DNA from: Pythium myriotylum
Taxonomy: Eukaryota > Oomycota > Peronosporomycetes > Pythiales > Pythiaceae
Assembly: GCA_023091665.1 (NCBI GenBank)
Contig: JALJCQ010000013.1
Span: forward strand, 3,534,001-3,598,000
Direction: 5' to 3'
Length of the DNA: 64,000 nt
Shown here: piece after piece, positions 1 to 9,851 of the stretch
Layout: each line of letters opens with the position of its first letter
How positions within the stretch are numbered: the stretch's first letter is position 1
Position numbers and translations under genes: made by a program
The notes under the pieces: model-generated
What the model was told of the DNA's origin: nothing
Seen by the model: only the letters and a program-made list of their open reading frames with translations
Databases searched by the model: none

Positions 1-2
1 TA

Positions 3-710
3 TCCGACCATCTCGTACATTTTCGAAGACTTGGACGACTGGTTATCGTGAACTGCACATTAGTCGAATGGCCCATGAGTGCTACGGTAAAACAATCAAC
101 TCACCCAGTTCTCACCAGTGTCTCCGTCATAGGAGGAAATGTTAGCTATATACCCGATGCACTTCTCCATACGGATCTCCCACATCGATTCGCATATATA
201 GCGTTCCTCAACTGCAGTCTACGAGCACTTCCAGACAATATTGGTGAGGTGTGGAAGAATTCTGGACTCGTCCAGCTCCGTTTCGAAGGTTCTCCGTTGC
301 ACGCTGTACCAAGATCTCTGCGTCTCGTGCCGTTCCGATGGCTGTGGCTGCGAAACAATCAGATTGAGATCCTCCCGGATGACCTCTTCAGCATCGCGGA
401 GCCGGCGTCGATCAAAGTGTCAGGCAGTCCTCTCCGCCAGCTTCCGCCGTTGTTAGCAAATCCCGGCCAACTACGTGAATTAATGGTCGAATCGACGAAT
501 GTGATGTCGTTACCTGGCTGGATCTCGTCGTGGCTCGTCACACATTCGTCCTCGTTATCCAAAGGTCAAATATCATTCTATGGAAGTCCGGTGTGCACGT
601 CGACGATGAATTCCTCGAATTCACAAATCGAAGTAGCATGTTCGGTCGACCGGCAGTCTCAATACGGAGCGCAGACATTCGAGAAATTGAAAACACAGTA
701 CACTAACTAG
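3..710 (+). CDS. LRR membrane protein family copy A, C-terminal part (5' end outside window)
   Basis: The reading frame is open from the first bases of the window to the TAG at 708-710, so the start lies to the left. About 235 residues are visible, all from the LRR ectodomain of the family described under copies E and F. Irregular repeats of the type LP-x(2)-LxxL recur, for example around DNIGEVWKNSGLVQL and LPDDLF. The closest relative in the window is copy B: both share the phrase QSTHPVLTS and the ending pattern in which SLPGW/SLPEW is followed by a SFxGSPxC segment. A and B therefore form one subfamily, C-F another. No lesion is visible in the part present. Function unknown; an extracellular recognition role is only inferred from the LRRs. 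Confidence 0.75.
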   Translation, partial: SDHLVHFRRLGRLVIVNCTLVEWPMSATVKQSTHPVLTSVSVIGGNVSYIPDALLHTDLPHRFAYIAFLNCSLRALPDNIGEVWKNSGLVQLRFEGSPLHAVPRSLRLVPFRWLWLRNNQIEILPDDLFSIAEPASIKVSGSPLRQLPPLLANPGQLRELMVESTNVMSLPGWISSWLVTHSSSLSKGQISFYGSPVCTSTMNSSNSQIEVACSVDRQSQYGAQTFEKLKTQYTN

Positions 711-973
711 GGGCCCCATCGGCACCCATTTTATCATTGCAATGTGAAGTGTCTGGAAGACTTTATCCATGATCTACTGGTGTGAAGCGACATTTAGTAC
801 TAAAAAGTACTTGGCACGAGAGGAGTGCGAAATTCTCGGAGTGTTTACATGGGATGATATCCAGTCTTACTACCACTAGCGGAGTTATTGGTGGGTTATC
901 TAAAATTACAACTCGCATTCGTATTCTCATCTAATGAAGAGAAGCCATCTGTAGCCGCCTCGTCGTTTTCGCC

Positions 974-3058
974 ATGACCGAGAGCACTACGGGGGCGCCG
1001 CATCGACGCAAGTCGACAGCGTTGTCCATCAATTCGCGGCGGTCATCGTCCGCCGTGGTGCTCAAGCCCAGCAGCTCCGCGTACTATGTGGTGGTATCCA
1101 CACCCATGTTCTGGCTCTGCTGGTGGTTCGTGCTCTTCCTCCACACGACCACTGGGATGTTCTCCATGGTGCAGGCGGTCGTCCATCTCGTGCTAAGCCT
1201 TCCAAGCGTGCACATTAACACAGGCGGCATCCCCGTCTCGATCGAGCTGAAGCGTGTGACAGGGATCAGCTATAGCGTCGTCACACTATTGCACCTAGTT
1301 GCGATCGGCCAAATCATGCGCGCATCGTCCCTGGGTGGTCGCCTGCGGCTCCGGTTCCCCACTAAATTACCGGTGCGCAGCCGGTCACGACCGAGTCGAG
1401 CAGACATTCCTCGTCGGACGCTTCTGCACTTTTTGCGTGAGACGGTGGCCTTGACTATAGGCTCGCGTGGTCCATTCGCGATCAACAGCACGTTCTTCTC
1501 CAGCACGCTTGTCATCCGTGAAGCCGTGGAAGTGATGCTGCAGACCTACCAAGTCTGGACGCTCAGCTATTCTGTCACTAGCGTGTGGATCAACACGTTT
1601 GCCGTCAGCGTCGTCGTCCTGAACTGCTGGTCGCTGCCACTCGTCGACTGGTTCTTCAAGCAACAGGAAGGTCGTCGCCGTCTGATGCAGTTGGTCGTCG
1701 ATATGATCTTAGATTTTGCCTGCGCTGTGGCCGTGCCAGTCTGCGTCATGGTGCCCTACATGGTACTTTTCGACTGGAAAATCGGTATGTTTCCTGTTGA
1801 CCGCGTACGGGATGATATCTGGTATGCCAACGCTGTCTCCGAGGCCAAGCAGACACTCGTAACTTCAAATATCGACTACGTCTCATCGCTACTACCTCAA
1901 TATAGTATCTTCAGCTGTCTACGTGTACTCAAGCGACTAGTGCGCCGCATTCCTTCGGCCGTCACCATCCAGTCGATTAGCCCATCAGTAAGAGAAGATA
2001 CGCAGCGGCACCCAGATGCACTAGATTCTCTCCGACCACCCCCTCCACGGACGCCGATGCAGAAGAAGTGGGAGCGATGATTTCTCCACTTTCTCACCGT
2101 ATGCATCGCGACGTGGGGGATTGTTCTGCTCGCCATCCACGTTCGCGCCAATACGGTTACGTTAGTGAAAGTGCCTGGATGCGAACTCTACTCGCGAACG
2201 TGGCTTCCAAGCAACGCGACGTGCTCCGTGCAGTACGTGAACTGCTATCGTCTAGGAGTCGCCGGTGTAGAGAATGAAGTCGGACTATCGCTCGACCGAC
2301 TGGAGCGATCCGTGCTGTCCAAGGTCGTCTTCATGCACTGCCCTCGGCTAAGCATCCCACACCAACTCGTGGAGTTTCGATGGCTCGGAGCAGTTGAGAT
2401 CGCCAACAGCACACTCGTGAGCTGGACGGCCCACGCAGCTATTCGACAAAGCACGCATCCAGTGCTGACAAGCATCAATATTCAGTGTTCTAATCTCACT
2501 CGTATCCCCGAAGGCTTGCTCCACAACGAACTCCCCGAGCGTCTCATGTACTTCTTCATCCTCGGCTCCAGAATTCCTCCACTACCTGAAGATATCGGTC
2601 GTTTGTGGGCGACGTCGGGGATCATCCAGATCCGCTTAGAATCTACAAGCATCCTGTCACTACCAGACTCGCTTAGCCTCATCCCTCTCAAGCGGCTTTG
2701 GATCACTAGCATCGGCTTGCAAGATCTCCCAGATAGTCTCTTTGATTCGCTGCAGCTAATATCGCTTCGTGTGTCAGGGAATCCGATCGCTCGGCTTCCT
2801 TCTTCGCTGGACACGTCAGTGTTGCGCGAGTTTTTTGCGGAGCATACAAATGTGTCATCCCTTCCGGAGTGGGCCGAACGTTGGGTCGCGAAGCACCAAG
2901 AATTAGCGCCTCAAGGCGCCGGATCGTTTTTTGGAAGTCCTCTATGCGACCAGCCGAATCTAACGCTGCCGCAGCACGATGCGTTCTGCAAACGTGACTG
3001 GAGTTCTCAGCTTGGGCGGTACGGGGACAAGTCTGAACCGCTAAAGTACCCGTTGTAG
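974..3058 (+). pseudogene. LRR membrane protein copy B, interrupted by one in-frame TGA
   Basis: From ATG 974 the frame encodes 368 residues with several hydrophobic segments (roughly residues 38-75, 97-115, 190-222, 240-265), then meets TGA at 2078-2080. The same frame continues without another stop to TAG 3058. It starts again with a hydrophobic segment (FLHFLTVC...IVLLAIH), equivalent to the last membrane helix of copies E and F, followed by a Cys-containing linker and LRRs. Ignoring the TGA gives a 694-residue protein of family length. No GT-AG intron that removes only the stop is visible: a GTAAGA donor at 1988 has no acceptor between 2081 and about 2166, and using the latter would delete the helix. 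I call it a nonsense pseudogene (CGA to TGA is one transition). Readthrough or a sequencing error are alternatives. Confidence 0.75.
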
Positions 3059-3274
3059 CAAATATCGTCTGTGGGCAGCATCTCCAAAAGTCGGCATCAC
3101 CACGCGGTGCACATACGGCAGCCCTTGGAATATCTGGCAATCAGAACTAGGTCATCTCTCTCTTCTGGGTGCCATCTCTTTTTTTCTTTTGCTGCTCAGT
3201 CGACACAGAGCTCTCGCTAAGTACAAATCGATGTGTCATGCCTGAGGTGGTAATTGAATCAAATGGTTAATATT

Positions 3275-4288
3275 CTAGGCCATGCCCAGGGTTGGACAAG
3301 GAGGAAGAGCTAGTGGATCACAGTTGTCTGCAGATGCAGCAGATAGCGTCGTGTTGCGGCACAGCGCGATCGCGTAGGTGCATTCGTTCTGGTAGATAGT
3401 GCCGTCCGACGTACAGACAGGCTCGTAGAGATCTGATGATGGACACGCAACGTCGCATGGATCTGACTGGGACTGAGTAGAAATTTGAGGCTGCGTCGAT
3501 CCCGACGAGTCCGTGGCATTTGTCTCATTGTCCACGCATGCACCCAGCTTGGCAAACGTAATGGTCTCATTCTGATGGCGAGCTGCAACAAACTCACATA
3601 CATCTCCGTATGAAATTCCATCACTGCCGCATATCTGGAAGACTATTCCCGGACATGTGCTGTTGGCAGATCCCGTCGTCATAGCCGTGATTTCATCTTC
3701 ATCATCGTCAATCTCGGTCGGAAGAAAGATTGGCATATCGAAGGGCTCTTCAAGGGAATCTCTGTTGTTGTTCGGCGGACCGCCAACGCACGAGCTATTG
3801 CTTGTTAGCCACGGATTCTCGTCACTGCCGCTCTCGCACTGCGCGCGTCGTAGTGCACACTCATTCCGGTAAGTCTTGTAGTCGGAGCCACAAACGGGAT
3901 CAGGTTCTTGGTCGTCGCACTTGAAATGTGAGCAATCGACGTGGCAAGGGCCTCGAGAAGCGATGCGAGGGTCTCTCGCTGAGGAATTGCACCGAGCACG
4001 CAGGAATTCACAGGCATTCGTGTAGGTCTCTCCTGTCGAGCTACAAACCTTGTCGATTATGAGTGGACACGCAGCTGGGCAGCATTCTCCGGGCGCTACG
4101 ATCTCCAAAGTCGGGCTCTTGCTCTTGGCGGCTTCAAAGTCACACTGACTTGCGTATGTGATGTCGTCGCTGGCGCACACGAGCTTTGTACTGTTTGCGC
4201 AGCCACTTTGGCTCTCGCCTGCGAAGACGCGATCGGACATTGCACTTGCGGCGAGAATGAAGTACCACAGAGATGCGAGCGTCTTCAT
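3275..4288 (-). CDS. Secreted five-domain Kazal-like serine protease inhibitor
   Basis: A 337-residue single-exon protein starting at ATG 4288, with an N-terminal signal peptide (about residues 1-23). Five Kazal-like cysteine modules follow at about residues 30-69, 70-115, 119-167, 212-251 and 278-323. Modules 2, 3 and 5 have the six-Cys pattern with PVCGSD/TY-type cores. Modules 1 and 4 have only four Cys; the first and fifth are absent, which are disulfide partners in the Kazal fold, so one bridge is lost cleanly. Predicted P1 residues (second after Cys2) are Asn, Leu, Asp, Gly and Ser in order. An acidic linker (IDDDEDEI, about 193-200) separates modules 3 and 4. In oomycete pathogens such proteins (EPI family) inhibit host subtilisin-like proteases in the apoplast; that role here is inferred from family. 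It lies between LRR copies B and C. Confidence 0.92.
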   Translation of the reverse strand: MKTLASLWYFILAASAMSDRVFAGESQSGCANSTKLVCASDDITYASQCDFEAAKSKSPTLEIVAPGECCPAACPLIIDKVCSSTGETYTNACEFLRARCNSSARDPRIASRGPCHVDCSHFKCDDQEPDPVCGSDYKTYRNECALRRAQCESGSDENPWLTSNSSCVGGPPNNNRDSLEEPFDMPIFLPTEIDDDEDEITAMTTGSANSTCPGIVFQICGSDGISYGDVCEFVAARHQNETITFAKLGACVDNETNATDSSGSTQPQISTQSQSDPCDVACPSSDLYEPVCTSDGTIYQNECTYAIALCRNTTLSAASADNCDPLALPPCPTLGMA

Positions 4289-5440
4289 GGCGCCGATTTA
4301 TAAGGCAGTGTAGGATAGTGAGCCACCGACGAAGAATGCATTGTGATGACCACGTCAGCACCAAGATTCACGTCGCCGACAGACTCAGGCCGCGAGGCTC
4401 TGTTGACCTTCTCCATCTTATCGTTGGATACGATATCTCAAAATACGACAAAATACACCCAGAGTCACAACTTTTGTGACTGTCCCTCATTTCCACCCAG
4501 TGTCGCGACCAAGGCTCAGCAGCTTCACATGAGTGCACGGAACCCTACGAGACCCTGTTAGATAGCACTGGATGAGCTTGTCGAGCACAGTTTTACACTT
4601 CAATTGCAGAAGGTGTACGTACAAGAGCGTCTATTCTTGTTCAACTTGGAGGCCAAGCGCGAATATCGTCGACGAAGGCGTCGAACCGTTGTGGACCGCA
4701 CACTGTTCTCCTCTATGTCGCAGATCCCTGGCAGATACTGCACTCACAACTTGCCGACCCGCAGATGACCGTCTTTCTCAGTTATGAACACTTGATATCA
4801 AGCGTGTGTGACCCATCGAGTACTTCGGCACAGCGAGCGAATGGCTTGTCGCAGCTGACGTGGCTCTTTTGGCCCCAGACAGTAGTTGTATGCGCTCAGT
4901 TCGCTTGATGTGTGACACCATAAGCGACACCGTCGACGTGTCGTACTTGGACGACTTTCTGCGCAAGCTACACATGTAGATGCGGCTATCCCCATTTGAC
5001 ATGTGAGTAGATACTGTGGAGGAATATTCGCTCTTGCATACGAGTCACCACGCGATCGAGTCGCTTGTGTGTCGTGGATGAAGAAACACGTTGCTTGCCA
5101 GTTTTATTAGACGCCCTTTCAATGCTCAAAGCTCCAAATGCGGGTACCCGATCGAGTTCGGCGACTCTCTTCACACTGAAGAAGCTGCAGTTGAGGATGA
5201 TCGTGTGACCTGAATGCTCGTGCATGAGTAAGATCGCCGTGGATCGAACCTTGTGGTCTTCAACGACCAACCTGCCAACTTGAGCACACTATCGTCGTCT
5301 TGGGTGTGGTGAACTGTGAAGTTGAGATAGTGAGGCGAATATCTGTGGTAACGTAGCTCCAATTTGATCTCCAACTTCGCCAGTCTAGAGCGCTAGTCTA
5401 GGGGACTGTACGAACGTAAAATCAAAACTTTGAAGTCGAA
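4289..5440. other. Intergenic 1.15 kb, no supported gene
   Basis: Several short frames with stop codons have a coding-like feel (for instance around 4870-4980 and 4600-4700), but none exceeds about 95 residues, none carries a motif I recognise, and none resembles its neighbours. It may hold decayed coding DNA. I see no hairpin or element boundary. Confidence 0.5.
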
Positions 5441-7559
5441 ATGTTCGTTTCCAGTAGTCAAGTGAACGCCTGTTGTAACCCACCACATGTGGACCTATTT
5501 CAAGGCTTCCGCTCGATAGCTCAATCGGCGCAACTCATGGTCACGAAGAGCCGCCTCGTCGGGGATGGCCATGAACAGGCGTTCGCAGTGCGCTTGAGGC
5601 CGTGGACATTATGGCTCGCGCGTGCTGGCATTGTCACGATCCATGCACTTTGTGTTGTTTACTACTCGCTCGCCGGTTTGGTCTTTCGCCGTGCGGCTAC
5701 TACATACTCGATGATGATTCTCTCACAATACAACGTCACGCTTCCCAAGCTATACTTTCCGGGTATCGCAGTTGTTCACTTCGTCCTCGCTGCGTGCCAC
5801 GGCTATTTCCTCGTCTACAAGTTATTACGCTTCATCTGAAGATCGATCAAATCTCGCATAAGCCGAGTCGTACCGTTCCCGTCGCCAACGAGCAGTGGGC
5901 GATTCTCCTCGAGTTTCCGTAAACTTTCGAGCCACCGGAAATACATCAAACTCTACGAGTGGAGCTGTCTCATCGACGAGCATCTACTCTCACGCCGCGG
6001 CATATTCGGCGTCGAGCATCCGCACTTTGATCATATCTTCTTGCTTCGAGAGACTGTTGAACTCGTATTGCAAACGTATCAAGGGTATACAATGAGCCTT
6101 GTACTACCGAGAAACGTTCTCAAGGGGTTTTTCGTCAGCGTCCTCGCCCTCAACTGCTGGCTCTCTTCCATCCTCCACTACTCTGTCGAGAGTGAAGCGG
6201 CGAGGCGTCTGCTATGCCGACTTGGCGACACAGTTCTGGACTTTGTCTCGTCGATCGGTGTGCCGGTGATTATAGCGCTTGACTACGTTCACGAAATTAT
6301 TCCGCAAATACTCGATCTGAACCCCGAGCGATGGAATGACAACGATAAGGTCATCACAACGCTTAGCGACATCCCATATCTATTGATGGGCTCGTGGCTT
6401 GACGCTATCAGTCGATTCGTGTTCGCAATCGGCCTGATCTCGTCTCTACGCAGCGTGCGCATTCTGTTGGCCCCTCAAAAATGCAGCGTCGCGCCGATTG
6501 GCAAACGGCAACCTATATCAAAACAGAGATCGACCCCCCGAATGATGTCGTCCTCTACCCACAGCTCGAGAGGTGTCGTGCTTTGCCACAAATTCGTCTC
6601 CGTCGTCGGCGTGGTGATTCTCGTCGCCCATATGCACTCAGAGATGCGACCTCCACCTCCTCCATACTGTGGTCTTGGAGTCTGGCCGTGGTTCGCTAGG
6701 ACGCCCACATGTGCGACCATTGAATTCAACTGCTGCTTGAATCGCGAGCTGAGCGGGCGAACCAGCGAGCTCGACGCCTTCCTGGACGAAGTTCGAGCGA
6801 ATGGCGTTCGCGGGTTTGCCATTCGCCACTGCAGCCACGTCGAGTTCAGTTCTCGGTTGCACAACCTTCGCAATGTTCTTCAATTGTCCATCTACAACTC
6901 GAGCGTGGTCCGCTGGGAGGACGACGCAGCGCTTTCAGATGACACCCACCCACAGTTACGCTTTGCTACCTTCATCCGGACCCAGTTTTTGAACGGCACG
7001 CTGCCTCGAGGATTCTTTTGCGCCGAGATTCCCGAGGCTTGCTGGTATTCTGACATTCGTCGCGACCAACCTTGCCACGATCCCGTTCGATGTCCACGAC
7101 CGATGGCCACGGAATCTGTCTCTGGAATTGGATTTGAGTGAGCTGAGTGAGATTCCGTTCACATTCGTCTTGGCCGAGCCGAAGACGTTGAGCTTGAGAT
7201 ACAATCGCATCCGTTCGGTGCCACCTGAGATGCTGGCGTCTACATCACTGCCCATGCTGGGCCTCACTGGGAATCCGATCCAACAACTCCCCGACCAAGT
7301 CGAGCGAGCGGCCATCACACTACAGGTCCTCTCAGTCGACTCGACCAACTTGACGTCATTGCCATCGTGGGCTTTTGCCGACGACTCACCAAGCCCGATC
7401 TTGCTCATCATTGCTGGGGCGACGCCTTTCTGCGAGCAGAGCATGGCCGGTGCGATCTCCATGCCTGTGTCTCCGTCGGTCATCGTCTCATGCTTCGCGG
7501 AAGACTTCACTCAAGCCGCGACACTCGACACCGAGATTCATGCCAACGAAGTCTGGTGA
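5441..7559 (+). pseudogene. LRR membrane protein copy C, TGA plus +1 frameshift
   Basis: Homologous to D-F over its whole length. From ATG 5441 (an in-frame ATG at 5537 fits the family N-terminus better) the frame encodes the first membrane segments, including the family motif HFVLAACHGYF, then stops at TGA 5837-5839. The same frame resumes directly, contains LSRRGIFGVE and LQTYQGYTMSLVL, and runs into the LRR region. A second lesion follows at the T-run 7016-7019: homology leaves frame 2 and continues in frame 3 (ATIPFDVHDRWP onward) to TGA 7559. One extra T explains it. At the TGA position copy E has TGG (Trp), F has Ser and D has Leu. Two independent lesions make a functional product unlikely. 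Confidence 0.85.
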
Positions 7560-7742
7560 GTATCCATCGTCGAGCTTGGGGCTTTTGTCTAGACCACGAT
7601 CTTGACGGACAAAGAGAAGCACACCAGCAGAAGCGGATTCCAAACACGAGCGACGTTGTTTTGATTAGCGATACGACTAGCCGAAAGAAAATGAAGAGTA
7701 CCTACGAACACGGAGCACAGCGAAAGGAGAGCACCCCGCGTC

Positions 7743-8783
7743 CTACTCGGCGCCGGCGATCGTGCGGCACATGGGGCAGTCGAAGCGTGTGCGGTACCAC
7801 TCGTTGATGCAGTTCTCGTGGAAAAAGTGGCCGCAGGGCGAGAGCACGAGCTGGTTGCCGTCGAGCTCGCGCCACTCGCAGAGGCAAATGGGGCACGACT
7901 CGGTGTCCACGTGCACGTCCCGTGGATCAACGTACTTGAGATTACGCACGGCGCGCACGTGCTGGCACTCGTGGTCGAGCGGGAACTGCAAGAACTCTTT
8001 GACGAGGAAGCGCGCCGAGTTGATCTCGGCGCAGACGTCAAAGTCGCCGTCGCCGGCCATGTACGAGCACATGGCGACGATAAACTCCTCGAGCCCCGTC
8101 GTGCGCTTGGCGACGACGGCGGCGTTGTCTTTCAAGAACTCAAAGCGGCTCGGGAAGCCAAACTCCTTGAGCGAGTGGCCGACCGTGTCGCAGTTGCTGC
8201 AGTTGCGCAGCTTCTTATGGGCCGCGAGCTTGGCGAGCAGCTTCTTGCGGAGCCGGTAAAACTCCGAGTAGCGCTTGCAGACGACCCACTTTTGCTTGTA
8301 GTAGTCACTCGTGATCTCGAGGTGGTAGACGTAGTAGTTGCCGGTCGGGCCGCGCACGACGACGGCCTGGCACGTCATCGTGAGCATCTTGAGCGAGTCC
8401 TGGCCGATGCGGCGCACGAGCATCTTCTTGGCCTGCGCGGCGCCGTTGGCCGCGCGCAGCAGCGGCGCCGCGCGCTCGGGCACCATGTCCACGGGCACGT
8501 GCTGGTAGAACGACGACGGCTCGGTCTGCGCTCGGTGGGGCCTCGCGTGCTGGGGCGGGGCCTGGAGCCCGCGGCGGAGCTGCTCGTGCTGGCGGAGCTC
8601 GGCCTGCGACGGGTAGTGCTGCTGGTTGTGGTGGAACATGGGCGGCTTGGCGGCCGAGGCCTTGCGCTGCGCGAGCGTCACGGCCGCGTGGTTGGGCGAG
8701 TCGGAGAACATGGACGAGATGTCGTCGTTCGAGCGCGGCGAGTCCTCGAACTCGGAGTCGGCCCACTGGTCCATGGTGTTCAT
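7743..8783 (-). CDS. PX domain plus C-terminal RING-H2 finger protein
   Basis: A 346-residue single-exon protein from ATG 8783. Residues 1-125 are low complexity (Gln, Ala, Pro, Arg). A PX (phox homology) domain spans about 136-275, with the phosphoinositide-binding core CKRYSEFYRLRKKL at 169-182 and a later R-x-x-GLEEF helix; it contains an unusual CSNC pair near 195. A RING-H2 finger follows at 297-340: C-x2-C, C-x-H-x2-H-x2-C, C-x2-C, with all eight ligands present. Expected role: an E3 ubiquitin ligase recruited to PI3P-bearing endosomal membranes. The PX and RING assignments are read from sequence; ligase activity and localisation are inferred. The region is very GC-rich, which creates long spurious antisense frames. 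Confidence 0.88.
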   Translation of the reverse strand: MNTMDQWADSEFEDSPRSNDDISSMFSDSPNHAAVTLAQRKASAAKPPMFHHNQQHYPSQAELRQHEQLRRGLQAPPQHARPHRAQTEPSSFYQHVPVDMVPERAAPLLRAANGAAQAKKMLVRRIGQDSLKMLTMTCQAVVVRGPTGNYYVYHLEITSDYYKQKWVVCKRYSEFYRLRKKLLAKLAAHKKLRNCSNCDTVGHSLKEFGFPSRFEFLKDNAAVVAKRTTGLEEFIVAMCSYMAGDGDFDVCAEINSARFLVKEFLQFPLDHECQHVRAVRNLKYVDPRDVHVDTESCPICLCEWRELDGNQLVLSPCGHFFHENCINEWYRTRFDCPMCRTIAGAE

Positions 8784-9416
8784 GTTGAATTGGGGCGAGG
8801 AAGAGAGGAGCGGAGAACAGGAAGGGAGGAGCGGAGAACAGGAATGGCGGAGCGGAGGAACGAGAACGAGAGCGAGAAATTCGGTTCTGCCGTTCGGATC
8901 TGGAACCGTTCTGCGCTTTTAGCGCGACGGGAGAAGCGCGGTCAAGGCGAGGATGACGGCGGCGGCATGGGTTTCACGGGCCGGCCCTGCGCGGTCATCT
9001 GCGAATTTTTTGTGGGTCTGGGAAGGGGGGTCCAGCTGGGACAGGGGGATATTATGCGGATTTTTTTTCTCAAGATTTTTTTGTGTTTTGTTTTTTTTTG
9101 GTTGCGCCGTCGGGAACCCACGGATGTACAGTTTGCAAGTCGGGACACAGAGGGGTAGGGGTACACTGGTGACGATTTTGGTTTTTTTTGTGTGTGCAAG
9201 ACGAGTCGCCAGAGCTGATTGTTTACTTTCAGGAGTGATGGTCAAGATCCAACGGGAGTGATGGTCGACGGCAACTTCCGCCATCAATCAACGCCCAAGC
9301 GTCTCTGTTCTCCTCTCGTCCTAGATCCGTTCTCTCCACATAGGTCAATCTCCTCCCTATAGATCAATCTCCGCTCATAGATCAATCTCCTCCCCATAGA
9401 TCGTTCTCCTCTCCGC
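8784..9416. other. Intergenic with low-complexity tracts
   Basis: Contains the 5' flank of the PX-RING gene (a short GGGAGGAGCGGAGAACA-type repeat at about 8800-8850), several T runs around 9060-9100 and 9180, and the tandem repeat at 9340-9414. No gene seen. Confidence 0.5.
9340..9414. repeat. Four tandem 18-19 bp units
   Basis: Units at 9340-9358, 9359-9376, 9377-9395 and 9396-9414 share the core ATAGATCAATCTCC (unit 1 has AGG, unit 4 has GTT in place of AAT). The array ends two bases before the ATG of the next small ORF, so it would be its 5' leader if that ORF is expressed. Confidence 0.8.
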
Positions 9417-9716
9417 ATGACCCTCGTCTGGTTCCGCTTCGCCGCTTCCGACGGCTCCATCCTCTCCGAGAGCCGCGCGCTCCTCCTCCCTCGCGAGAGC
9501 ACCGTCACCCTCTTCAGCGCCTCGCTCTGCATTCGCTTTCCTCTCGTCTGCCCCGTCTCGTGCCACCTCCGGGTCTTCGCGTCGGGCTTCGCGTTGCTCG
9601 CCGACCAGCCTCTCAAGTGGAAGGCGCCGCTCGAGGGCCTCGAGCTCTCGCACAAGCAGCCGCTGCTCGTCGTCGTGCAGTCCTCGCCGGTCCCATCTCC
9701 GTCTCTCCGAGGCTGA
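9417..9716 (+). CDS. 99-residue ORF resembling a CRN-like N-terminal module (tentative)
   Basis: An ATG-initiated 99-residue frame. It begins with a Val/Trp/Phe strand (LVWFRF) and ends with LEGLELSHKQPLLVVV. That layout, a beta-rich ubiquitin-like head ending in a Leu/Val-rich strand, resembles N-terminal modules attached to Crinkler-type oomycete effectors, where the module precedes a C-terminal effector domain. Here nothing follows: the frame stops at 9714-9716. The middle (about residues 33-50) fits poorly, so it may be a truncated or shifted relic. It could also be a chance frame in GC-rich DNA. I recognise the pattern only weakly. Confidence 0.3.
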   Translation: MTLVWFRFAASDGSILSESRALLLPRESTVTLFSASLCIRFPLVCPVSCHLRVFASGFALLADQPLKWKAPLEGLELSHKQPLLVVVQSSPVPSPSLRG

Positions 9717-9851
9717 GGTGGCTCTACGAACCGTCGCTCTTTTGCGGGTCGTACTAGGAATCATACTATTCCTCGCGTTTCGTCTCCGTTCCACGTCTAC
9801 AAATGGAACGGCAGTCCACGTCTAAGTATTCGCTATGGTACACTCTATTCG

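Noticed and set aside
2078..5839. Selenocysteine or a reassigned TGA codon to explain the two in-frame TGAs
   Set aside because: All other genes here end normally at TAA, TAG or TGA, no Cys aligns at either position, and copy C has a second lesion. Nonsense decay is simpler.
7818..9158. 446-residue plus-strand frame antisense to the PX-RING gene
   Set aside because: Ala/Arg/Leu/Val-rich composition without motifs; a GC-driven shadow of a convincing gene on the other strand.
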